Part shown: piece by piece, positions 55,342 to 64,000 of the stretch
How positions within the stretch are numbered: position 1 is the stretch's first letter
Layout: every line of letters starts with the position of its first letter
Assembly (NCBI GenBank): GCA_022559845.1
Contig: CM040126.1
Location: 126,518,886 to 126,582,885, forward strand
Reading direction: 5' to 3'
Length of the DNA: 64,000 nucleotides
Origin: Amorphophallus konjac
Lineage: Eukaryota; Streptophyta; Magnoliopsida; Alismatales; Araceae
Translations under genes and position numbers: made by a program
The notes under the pieces: model-generated
Databases searched by the model: none
Told to the model about the DNA's origin: nothing
Seen by the model: the letters and a program-made list of their open reading frames with translations, nothing else

Positions 55342-58300
55342 TCAGCTCTCGCCTCCACCCTCCTCTCTCCTACTCTTAACCTCCTCCTCGCCGTCCCGAG
55401 CTGGTGCTGGTGGAGGAGGCATGGGCCCCCGTGAAGAAGCTGGAACCCGAACCTGACCCCCTGCCTCGCTCCTTTCTCGGAGGGAAGAGCCCGCCACAAA
55501 GGTGGAGCTGGTGAAGGAGTACCCCGCAGCCCGTGCTCGCTCAAGCCCTCGCTGGAGACGCTCCTCAGACACTCGTAGCCGCTCCTGAGAAAGGATCAAC
55601 TGGGTCCTCGAGTCTGCCAACTCTCGGTCGTGTGCTGCTACCTACTCCTGGTACCGGGCACGCTCCGCCTGTTGAAGCTCAAGGTGCTGGGCACGCTCCG
55701 TCTGGTACTCCTCCCGCTCACGAGCACGCTCCTCACGCTCCCGGGCACGCTCCCGTCGCTCCAGCTCAAGGGCCACCCGCAGGTCGGCCACGTCCTAAGG
55801 AAGCTCCTCTCGATGCCTCAGGGACCTCTCTAGCTCTGAGATCCGCTGATCGCGGATCGCCAACTCGGTACGTACCGCCTGAAGCTGAGTCGCTTGCAAA
55901 CAGGTAAGTAAATCATCAATTCCACAGTTAATGTAATGATTCAGTAATCTAGCAATTCAAGCAATACATGATTAAACCACTCATATGTGTGCTCGTCGCA
56001 CGGAAGCCCTCGTCAACGCAGGTAAGAGCGGCTCGAAGCTCCTCAGTCTGTAAAATGAATTTTCATCAATGCACAATTATATAATCAATATTTGAATGGA
56101 TTTGTGTTTTAGAATTTACCCGTGAAGCGAGATCGCGCTCTGCTGCCTCAGCTCGTGCGGTCGCTCCAGCTAACTGCTCTGTCAGTGCAGTCACCTCTGC
56201 ACTGGGCCCTCTCGAGCTGGAGGCCTCCCCGGGGTCTCTCCTCACTACTCCCTGCTGGGCCCGCTGCATTCATTGAGATCGTCAGTGGCTAATCATCAAT
56301 AATTCAACAAAAAAATATACATTTGCATATAGAAATAATTTAAACACTCACAAGGGTCTCTAGGTCGGCCCGTGTGGCGGCCAGCTGGTCCTCCAGGCTG
56401 TGTAGGTGGGCCTGTGCATCCATCGCCGCTATGTCCCGCGCATCCTGCATCCATTGCATATTAGTTACATGATAGGGTTACATAAGCATTTGCATTTAAT
56501 TTAGAAATAATTGCATTCATACATACCCCTAAGACCCTCATCTGGGGTCGGCCGGTGTATACCTCCCAGTAGCGCCGGAGGTACTCGGAGCTGTCAGTCG
56601 CACGAGAGGTGACTCTGGTCCTGCCTCGCTGCCAGTCGGCGTACTACTCCTCGAACTGCACTCTCCAGTCGGTCGCCTTCGTACGACCGCGTGTCTTCTT
56701 CCCAATGCCGCGTGGCTCGCCGACCTCTACCCACTCCTGGTGAAGGCCCAGCGCCCTCATCACCAACCTAAGCCGTAACGGCTCGATCTCGCTCAAGCAG
56801 TGAACCCAAAGCTCACGCTCAAAGCGAGGACGGCCCGCTACGACCCACGGCTGGCCCTCGTCTGTCATCCCCTCATAGGGTCTCCACTGCACCTGCATTC
56901 ATAAACATACATGTCATCATTTCATCATCATCATAATAAATTCAAATAAACATAAAAGATGCATAACATTCATGCATACCAGCGAGGGAGGGAAGTCTCG
57001 GAACTCTCTCCGTAGCACCCACAACTCGTAGCCCAGTGGGGCTCCAAACACCACCGGCAGCCAGCGCCGCGCTAAGGGAAAAGCTCCCTCACCTCCAGGC
57101 CGTGGGTCAACGCGCCCCATCGGCATGTATAGATGGCTCCAAACCTGCATCCATGCATCATATTAGTAAGGCATTCACAAGCATAATAAAAAGAAAAGAA
57201 AAGAGGAAAAATGCATACCTGAAGAAAAGGTGAGAAGCCACTGACAGTCGTCTCTCGTCCTGTCCCCGTGGACAGGTCGGCCATCATATGCGCCAGCAGT
57301 GCCGCTCCCCAGGCGTAGCTGCCAACTGCCTCCAAGTCCTCGAGTATCCCCAGGAATCGGCAATTGATGATGTCGCCCTTCGTCCCGAGCAATAGCCTCC
57401 CGAGTAGCAGCAGCAGGAACCTCCTCAGGTCCCGGTCTGCTCTCTCCCTGTCGGCTGGGTCCTGGCAGTAGACCGCCCTACCCCCGTCTATCAACCTCTG
57501 AGAGAACTGCTCTAGGGTCTCCCCGGACCTATGCCTAGCATCCCCTAAACCCATCACTGTAGTCAGGTCGGTGCGGAAGATAGTCCTACACTCACTAGGC
57601 GTCTCGTAGACCATCTCTAGCCCTAGCAACCTCTGGGCAAACTCAGTGTAGTCAGGGTAGGTAATCCCGCTCACAGCCTCACCGTCTACCCTCAGTCCCG
57701 TGATCCTGGCTACATCCTCTAGGGTAGGAACCATATGCCCCCATGGCATCAAGAATGCCCGGCTAGTCCTGTCCCATCTCTCCCGTAGAACCTGGATAAG
57801 TGGTAGGTCGGGTCTGACTGGCTCTGTGCTAAGGAAAGCCCCAAACCCCATAGCATCTACCCTCGCTCTCTGAAACTCGGGGAGGCCGTAGTATGCTGCC
57901 CGGACCATGACCCAGGAGATGCGCGTCCTCATCAATCCCTGCATGTAAAGAAAAGAGTTTTCACTTAATTAGTTTGATTATTCATGCTGAATCTCATTTT
58001 GATTGCCTTGGGTTATATTGGTGTTTGATTTTAATTAACGACCATCCTCAGGTCGTGGTTTGTTGAATTAGCGCCCTGAGGAGGGCGTGGTTCTAAGTGA
58101 GCTTTGAATTTACGACCTGTCCTAGGTCGCTGTTATCTAAGAAACGCCTCTGTGTTGGGCGTGGTTCTCTGGTTAATTTCTGAAATTCTTAAAAGAATAT
58201 TTCAAGTCACGCCCTTGGGTGGGGCGTTTTCCAAAATGGGTCCGTTAATTTAATCAGGAATTAATGAATGGACGACCGCTGGTTTGGTCGTCTATTGTTG

Positions 58301-59025
58301 AATTAACGCCCTGGTGAGGGGGCGTTGTTTTCAAGTGTTTCGGAAAAATAAAATAAAAATAACAGCATGCGAGTAATTCATGGAAAATATTTTAAAGCAT
58401 GGGAATTAACGGGAATTAACAGCATGATATCAAAAATGATGAATTTAAATGGGTGACATGATGTAGGGCGTGTTCTCATGGGGTTAATTATTTTTCAGGG
58501 AAATAATTTAATTAACGCCCTTGGGTTGGGCGTTTCATTTCTAAAACGTGACGCCCCTGAGGGCGTCTTCTTTCTGGGTTGCAGGGTTTATACCCCGAGA
58601 GCTATGGAAATTACAGAAAAAAAATATAAAAATAAAAAAAATGGGAATTGGGTTTGGGGGCCTACCTTCTTGTGCTTTGGTCCTTGTGGCTGGGGCCGTG
58701 GCTGACGCGGTCGCCGGAGTTGGCCGGCACGGGGAGTGGCCGCCGCCGTAGGCGGTGGTTCTTCACCACCTCCTTCCTCTTCTTCCTCACCTTCTTCTCC
58801 CCCCTCTTCATTTTCTCCATCTTCCCCATCTCCTTCTTCGTCTTCTTCGTGGGCCTCTTGGCCTCCTTCGGCTTCGTCGCCGGCCGCCACGGCCTGTTCT
58901 TCTTCGGCCGCCATTGGAGCATCCTCCATGGCGTTATCTTCGCCGGCATGGGCGGGCTCATCCTCGCCCAGGTTGACGACTTCTGGGGCAGCCAACCGCT
59001 GCCTCTTCAAGCCTCCTCCGGCCAT
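55342..59025 (-). pseudogene. Antisense plant-mobile-domain gene carried by G, eight exons
   Basis: Exons on the minus strand: 59025-58666, 57938-57219, 57144-56980, 56892-56527, 56444-56352, 56263-56120, 56047 to about 55988, and 55892-55342. Exons 1-6 are each a multiple of three, so the introns are phase 0; donors are mostly GTATG or GTAGG and acceptors mostly ATGCAG. Exon 1 encodes MAGGGLKRQR and a long acidic stretch; exons 2-4 encode a plant-mobile-domain (aminotransferase-like) protein (LPEFQRARVDAMGFG, TLEDVARITGL); exons 5-8 encode a coiled coil ending in a Pro-rich tail. The 5' flank is a normal plant leader (AACCCTAGACCTAGACG before ATG). In-frame TAG stops occur at 56646, 55797 and 55644, and the exon 7 donor is not clear. 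PMD proteins occur as host silencing factors and in transposons; its role here is unknown. Confidence 0.7.
58040..58570 (+). repeat. Hairpin cluster in intron 1 of the antisense gene of G
   Basis: About ten hairpins, including ACGACC/GGTCGT near 58040, GCGCCCT/AGGGCGT near 58070, ACGACCT/AGGTCG near 58113, GACGACC/GGTCGTC near 58270 and GACGCCC/GGGCGTC near 58550. They lie in the first intron, between exons 1 and 2. Confidence 0.8.
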
Positions 59026-59684
59026 CGTCTAGGTCTAGGGTTAGGGGGGAGAAAGGTTGAGAATGAGAGAAAGGGGGAGGTCGGTTAGGGCTTGCAGAGA
59101 GAAAGAGGAAAAGAGGACGAAGGAAGAAGAAGAAAGGAGGGAAATTTAAGTCGAACGGTCGAAAGAAATTAACGACTTAGGTAAGGCCGCATCTTATGGA
59201 ATTAACGACTAAAACAAGGACGCTTGTTGATAATTGACGACATTTCTTAAGGCGTTATTTTTATTTGCATGGGGAATGATAACCATCGTCAAACGCATTC
59301 AATATGGAATTGATTGATGTGATGGGAGTCATAATTGCTATTTATGATTAACGACTATGTCTGAGGTGTTATTTTGATAATCCGTGGCTTTGCTAAGGGC
59401 GTTAATTTTGGAATTTCAACGAATATATTTTGGGGAATTTGAGTCAATCCACGCGCTAGTTTAAGTCGTTATTCGGTTAACGCCCATTTATGGAGGCGTC
59501 AAATTTGTGAGCTGGAATATGGAAAACGGCATATGCTGAGGCGTCCTTTTGTGAATTCACGGCATTGACTGAGTCGTTATTTGCAACAGAATCGCATGTT
59601 AGTGGAAGATTTGATCTGAATCACTGTGTTATTGGCTCAATCAGAACTTATCATTGATTTATATGAAGAAAAAGATTACAATGA
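59026..59684 (+). other. Spacer between the two antisense genes of G, with hairpins
   Basis: It includes the probable promoter and leader of the mobile-domain gene (59026-59160, minus strand) and a more decayed hairpin cluster (59165-59580), for example AACGCCC...GGCGTC near 59478. Confidence 0.55.
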
Positions 59685-61103
59685 TTAATGAGCCACTTTG
59701 GGCCTCAAGTTTCTCAAAGCAATAACATAAGATTTCCACTGGTCTTTATCTTCTTCCAAGATTTCAACAGGTTGATGAATCTTATTGATTTTCCACAGAG
59801 CTTGGATTGTGGTTGTTTCTTCTCCATCTTCATTGCCGCCAAGGTCCCGTGTCTTGATAGGAGGGAGGTGAGATGGGTCCTCGAATACTTGCCGTGGAAG
59901 CCCGAGTTGAGGGAGGCACCGGTATGAATTGTACAAGACGAAATCCGAAGCGCCTATGAGCCGAAGGTCCGTCCCGGGAGAAAATCTTGCACGGAGCTCT
60001 TGAGTCTTGAGTATTCCCGGGGCGCAAGTGAAGAGATTCTTTGGCATTACTTTGAGGTGCTCTCTCCATTCCGCTCTCTTCTTGATTTGAGGAATCCGGT
60101 TCGTCACTCTATTGCTTATCCCAAGTGAACCGGTCATATAAGAGAGAGGGCTTTTTGAGAAGATTCTTGAGGATTGTTGGGCCTCACCACATGGATCGAA
60201 TTTGAAGTGAAGGTCTACCCAACTAGAGAATGCTAGCATGCATCCGTAGATGGGCCTTCCCATCGCCGCCGAGGTAAGTCCGCTATAGAGATAGGCTAGA
60301 ATCGCCGGTCCCACTCTATCTCCTTCCCATAAGCTCACTATAGCGCTTAATTGGGCCTCTTCTAGAAAGTCCTCCGTGGATGGGAATAAGATTGCTCCTG
60401 CTAAGCACACCACGAAGGCCTTTGCTACCCGCTCTATCTCTTCATCTTCTTTGGCTTGATCTGCTCTCTTGTACACCCATGAGGCGAGCTTTAGAAGATT
60501 GATTCCTTTAGTAGTTTTGATTTGATTCACTAGGTTGGGGCTAGATATCAAGCTTGTTAATAGCTCATGAGAGGAGATTGGTTTTGGCATGATGGCCATC
60601 TTTTCCTCATCTCCTTGCTTCATTCTCTTTAAACCCAAGAGCATCTCCAATTCTTCTAATATGACGGTGACTTCAAAGGTAGAGAAGAGAAAGGTATGAA
60701 TAGAAGGATGCCATATCTCTACAAGAGCCCCTATAGCTGCCCAGTCAAGATGAATTTGATCGTAATGTTTGGCATGGGTAACTAGACCCAGAAGGTGCCA
60801 TCTTGTTAAGTACACCCTCATATCTGAAGAAAATTTGGAGAGTATGAGAGGGAGCCACTTAATTTTTGTAAATCTCCTTGCTCCTGGGACATTCGGGTAG
60901 TCCTGTGGAAGGAAGAAAGGAAGAACAATGCAGAGAAAGAAGGATAAATGAGCATGCAGAAGAGAAGAACGTTTAAGACAAAAGTGGAAAGGAACAGAAG
61001 ATTTTATCTTTGCCTGGTTCATGGAGATTCTACTGCTGATATGCCCGTTGATCTCGGTTAGTCTGGGAGTTGAGGGCTTTGATCTCTTAATCGCCCTCTC
61101 CAT
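59685..61103 (-). CDS. Antisense DUF7745-like (PMD-related) gene carried by G
   Basis: An uninterrupted 472-codon frame runs from ATG 61103 to TGA-free end at 59685. A better model has two exons: 61103-61014 (30 codons, ending SSRISMNQ) and 60902-59685 (405 codons, starting DYPNVPGARRF). The intron is 111 nt with a strong acceptor TTCTTCCTTCCACAG and a GC donor (CCAG|GCAAAG). The intron translation (LHAHLSFFLCIVLPFFLP) is hydrophobic and unlike the rest. The protein core (HYDQIHLDWAAIGALVEIW, TFEVTVILEELEMLLGL) resembles DUF7745, a domain common in plant transposon-linked proteins and related to the plant mobile domain. It is the only long ORF of G without stops. Function unknown. Confidence 0.7.
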   Translation of the reverse strand: MERAIKRSKPSTPRLTEINGHISSRISMNQAKIKSSVPFHFCLKRSSLLHAHLSFFLCIVLPFFLPQDYPNVPGARRFTKIKWLPLILSKFSSDMRVYLTRWHLLGLVTHAKHYDQIHLDWAAIGALVEIWHPSIHTFLFSTFEVTVILEELEMLLGLKRMKQGDEEKMAIMPKPISSHELLTSLISSPNLVNQIKTTKGINLLKLASWVYKRADQAKEDEEIERVAKAFVVCLAGAILFPSTEDFLEEAQLSAIVSLWEGDRVGPAILAYLYSGLTSAAMGRPIYGCMLAFSSWVDLHFKFDPCGEAQQSSRIFSKSPLSYMTGSLGISNRVTNRIPQIKKRAEWREHLKVMPKNLFTCAPGILKTQELRARFSPGTDLRLIGASDFVLYNSYRCLPQLGLPRQVFEDPSHLPPIKTRDLGGNEDGEETTTIQALWKINKIHQPVEILEEDKDQWKSYVIALRNLRPKVAH

Positions 61104-62571
61104 CTTCGGTTTGCAGGAATAAGCTCGGACGGTTGCGGTGCCTGCAGAAGAACAGACAGAAGAAGCAGCAGAAGAAACAGAGCTCGGAGGATTTGATTGA
61201 TTTGAGGAATTGCCTTCCCTTTATAGGAGTCCGGGGAGTCTTAAGGCTGTTCAGAGTTAGAAATTTTATGGCTATTAGGACTGGGTTTAGCTTTCGAATC
61301 GGAAATAGAAGTTTATGCTTAATTAACGCCTTCTGTTAGGGCGTCAATTGTTGAATTGACGACCGGACCGAGGTCGTGTTTTGTGTAGCGCCCTTTCCAG
61401 GGTCGTCTTATTCTTGAACCCTTGGTGCATTTCACGCCTTAGTGAAGGGCGTGTTTCTATTTTTGACGCCCTCGTAAAAAGGCGCGTTTCATGTTTTGAC
61501 GCCGTTCAGTCCAGGCGTGAATTTGTGAACTTATGAATTTGCTTCCCTACGTGCTCTGATGAACTTAAGTGCTATTATTTTGTCGGAATTTTATTTGATT
61601 TAGCACTTATGATCATGTCATGCTTTGAATTGAGGATTATTTATATTGAAATTATGGGAGGGCTAATGAACTTTCAAAGTGCAGAAGATTGCAGGTTTCG
61701 AGATGCCCGGATCACTACGGAAGTAACATCATGTTGTTCTTGTAAGTATTATTACTATATGGTATTCTACACTATTATAGCATATCAAGGACCTTGTGGT
61801 TCTGATGAACCTGGAATTTGAGTTCCCCTTCATCAAAAACAGTGATAGTTCCAGGAAAGTCTTGATCACACGGATAGACCGTTGAGTCGTTGAAGGTCTG
61901 GGACGATGGTTCCACTTTCTGAGTTGATACACGGACAAACGGGCTTCGGCTTAGTGTCAGTTCAGAGATCTGGATTCTTGACCAAATCTAGATGGCTTAA
62001 CAATATTATCCTTGATTATTTTCTATCTTTTAGTTTATCTTATCTTTTCTTTTAGCCCAGCATGCATCATGTAGGACTTTGAGCTTCATGCTGAAAATCT
62101 TCATATTATGGCAGTAATGAAGGTCACTCGCTCTTGATTGAGTTGACATGAGATATTTCATTCCAAATTGAGTACTTTATTCTCTTTGAAGCCGCTTAGG
62201 CTGATTACTTGAAAATATCCCTTTGCTGGGTCTCCATCTCAATTCTCTTTATTTTTTTGCAAATCCACCTTGGTTGTAGCACGTCCACGTTAGCTGGTAA
62301 CCGCTCTCCAATGGTGTCTCCTTATCGTGCAGCGCGCACATTTTTATTTGCTTAGTTTAGTCTCTTTTATCCAGCAAATCGATGCTTCCTTGGAATCACT
62401 CGGAGTTGTTTCATTCAGAATCTTGGAAAGATTTCTAATGCTTGGTGTCTGAGGCGTGTCACATCACACCTTGGCATCTACTTATCAGTTCACTCCACTT
62501 CATTCCGTTTGTTGCACTTTCACTCCATTTCGTCTCACTCCCTTGCAAAGCAGACGCCAAGGCGGGGCAGC
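61104..62571 (+). other. 3' untranslated region and polypurine tract of G
   Basis: Contains the leader of the antisense DUF7745 gene (61104-61140), a hairpin cluster (61320-61520), then about 1 kb without features, and the polypurine-like tract AAGGCGGGGCAGC ending at 62571. Confidence 0.65.
61320..61520 (+). repeat. Hairpin cluster before the right LTR of G
   Basis: Six hairpins in 200 bp: AACGCC/GGGCGT near 61324, ACGACC/GGTCGT near 61358, GCGCCCT/AGGGTCGT near 61387, ACGCCTT/AAGGGCGT near 61434, GACGCC/GGCGC near 61465, and GACGCC/GGCGT near 61498. Confidence 0.8.
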
Positions 62572-63887
62572 TGTAGACACGCCAAAATTGACGCTATGTT
62601 GATCAAATCTCATGTCACTATGTTGACGCCCCAAAGTGAACTTCAATACATTCATAATATGAAGTTTTTCTATTTTTGTGTGTTTTTGATTTGATCTTTG
62701 CATTTTTGTGATTCGCGACCTGAAGAGGGGCGTGTTTTAAATAGCGACCTTATCTAGGGCGTGTGCAAAAGAAAGGACGACCAAATGTGAGGGCGTCAAT
62801 TCCTGGTATTATTCTGTTTCAAAAATAAATTCAAATTATTGATTAACGTCCTTCCTTAGGGCGTGTTTTCAAGTAACGCCTTCATCTCAGGCGTTTTCTC
62901 ATAATTTTCAAATAAAGTAAGTTTTATTGCCAAAATTTAATCCAAGAAGTGACGCCCTTGATCATGGTCGTGTTTTGAGTAACGTCTTGATGTAGGTCGT
63001 CAATTTGTGATTTGACGCCCTTCTGAAGGTCGTGTTTTATCCTTCGGTGTCCTGCTTGAACTCGTCTTTCCTGAGTAGTTCCTTGCCTCCATTGGTCTCC
63101 TTGCTCGAATTGGAACTAGAGTCCTGCCTTCTTTTGATCATTGCCCGTTCTTATCCTTCCGAATCTAAGGTTATCTTGGATCTGGAACCCTATATAGGGA
63201 TGTCTTGATCGACCTCACGCGAGGTTGGCAGGTTACAGGAGCAGGCTATCGAGGTTAGAGTTTTTATGCGTAGATGCTGAATTTACGGAGGCTATCCATC
63301 TTCTTCCTGTGCAACCTTTAAAAAGCTCTCTGCTTCCTTTTTCTTCCTGTCAACAACATCAGTTTCGGTTCCCTTTACTGTCATCAGGGACAGCAGGGGT
63401 TTTTTTTTCTTGCTTATCTAATTGTTGTTTTTTCCGTCGATCATCATACGATGTTCTCCTTTTACATAAGCATCATATCTTCTCCTTCCCTAACTCTTTA
63501 GGGGTTTTAAAAATAAAAAAAAAGGTGCGCATGTTTGATTCTCTATTCATCATCATGTCATCTACTTGGGATTGATACTACATTCACTTGGCTGATCCAC
63601 TTCTCTTTGTTGGTTGTTTTGTCTTTTTTGCAAGGGTAATCAATAAAGGAAAACCCCCTTCATCGGCCGGCCGATTGAAGGAGGAGGAGGAATTCACAAT
63701 CTAGCCCACGTTCTATTTTTCACCAGGTATTCGCGATCTTCTTTGTTTCTTCTTGAGGTAACCCCTCTGGCAATCACCCTCCTTAGTAGCACCACGTGCT
63801 TCTTTTATTCATTATTATATCATCTCTCCCCCTTGTGCTTTCTCATATTTAAACTCTTCTTCATGTGTAGATTTATTAGAATCTACA
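62572..63887 (+). repeat. Right LTR of G
   Basis: 1316 bp, nearly identical to 32402-33717, from TGTAGACACGCC to TCTACA. It is preceded by a polypurine tract and followed by a primer site, so it ends one unit and starts the next. Confidence 0.92.
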
Positions 63888-64000
63888 AATTGGCGATCAC
63901 GGTGGGACATCCACTATTTTTCTTTTGATTACCATCTCCTATTGGCACCCACGTGTGCCCTTTCCTATTGGCACCCACGTGTGCCCTTTCCCCTTCGGCA
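63888..64000 (+). other. Primer site and start of leader of the next G unit
   Basis: AAT followed by TGGCGATCACGGTGGGAC (63891-63908), then leader with GGCACCCACGTGTGCC hairpins, matching 33718-33830 with one additional hairpin unit. Confidence 0.9.

Larger units (their letters stand above)
32402..64000 (+). mobile_element. Element G: giant Tat-clade Ty3-gypsy retrotransposon, tandem arrangement
   Basis: Two 1316 bp LTRs (32402-33717 and 62572-63887) bound gag, protease, G-patch, RT, RNase H, archaeal-type RNase H and integrase, followed by about 8.8 kb with antisense genes. The second RNase H of archaeal type is diagnostic of the Tat clade (Ogre, Retand). Without nested H and I the unit is about 20.8 kb, in the Ogre size range. 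After the second LTR a primer site and leader begin again, so another copy follows to the right. Many in-frame stops show the coding part is dead. Confidence 0.85.

Noticed and set aside
58648..59088. Plus-strand frames rich in Ser/Pro or Leu opposite the acidic exon
   Set aside because: Shadows of the acidic exon 1 on the minus strand, caused by GAG/GAA codon runs.

Overview
This window is plant nuclear DNA, most likely from an angiosperm with a large, repeat-rich genome. I found no ordinary host gene. Almost every base belongs to LTR retrotransposons, of the plant lineages SIRE/Maximus-like Ty1-copia, Athila-like and Tat-clade Ty3-gypsy, plus non-autonomous elements. Supporting signs are plant initiator-Met primer sites (TGGTATCAGAGC and decayed forms), an Asp-tRNA-type primer site, a plant mobile domain, and stop codons of the CAR-to-TAR type expected from methyl-cytosine decay. 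I label the elements A to I.

Layout. A (1-3660, + strand) is the 3' end of a SIRE-like copia element with an envelope-like ORF and its LTR; it sits in the RNase H of B (3661-7676, +), another SIRE-like 3' end. B sits in C (7677-11303, +), a gypsy LTR, primer site and decayed gag. D (11304-29973, - strand) is a SIRE-like element inserted in the gag of C. E (16454-26166, +) is a non-autonomous element with 4.4 kb LTRs around a 938 bp core encoding a zinc-knuckle Gag; it sits in the RT remnant of D. F (29974-32401, +) is an Athila-like LTR, primer site and leader, inserted in the upstream LTR of D. G (32402-64000 and beyond, +) is a giant Tat-clade gypsy element inserted in the leader of F. H (39731-50409) is a pair of LTRs separated by 8 bp, inserted in the G pol ORF with target duplication AAGAC. 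I (40063-46230, - strand) is inserted in the TATA box of the first H LTR with target duplication AATAG. The deepest chain is C > D > F > G > H > I, six elements.

How the parts work. G, once H and I are removed, is about 20.8 kb. It has LTR, Arg-type primer site, a hairpin-rich leader, gag, retropepsin, G-patch, RT, RNase H, archaeal-type RNase H and integrase, then a 3' region with two genes on the opposite strand: an eight-exon plant-mobile-domain gene and a DUF7745-like gene. The second G LTR (62572-63887) is preceded by a polypurine tract and followed by a primer site and leader, so G is part of a tandem array sharing LTRs.

Unexplained structure. (1) Arrays of about 20 nt hairpins whose stems change by compensatory substitution (ACGCC/GGCGT versus ACGAC/GTCGT) fill the non-coding parts of E and G. 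(2) A roughly 115 nt module with a covarying stem-loop is shared by the leader of G and the LTR of E. (3) A roughly 100 nt element closed by a covarying stem (CTCGGTA/TACCGAG and variants) occurs in D (twice), I and, decayed, B. (4) Promoter regions of A, B, C and D each carry a family-specific array of palindromic GTCGAC or GTGCAC motifs upstream of the TATA box. These are the best candidates for something undescribed.
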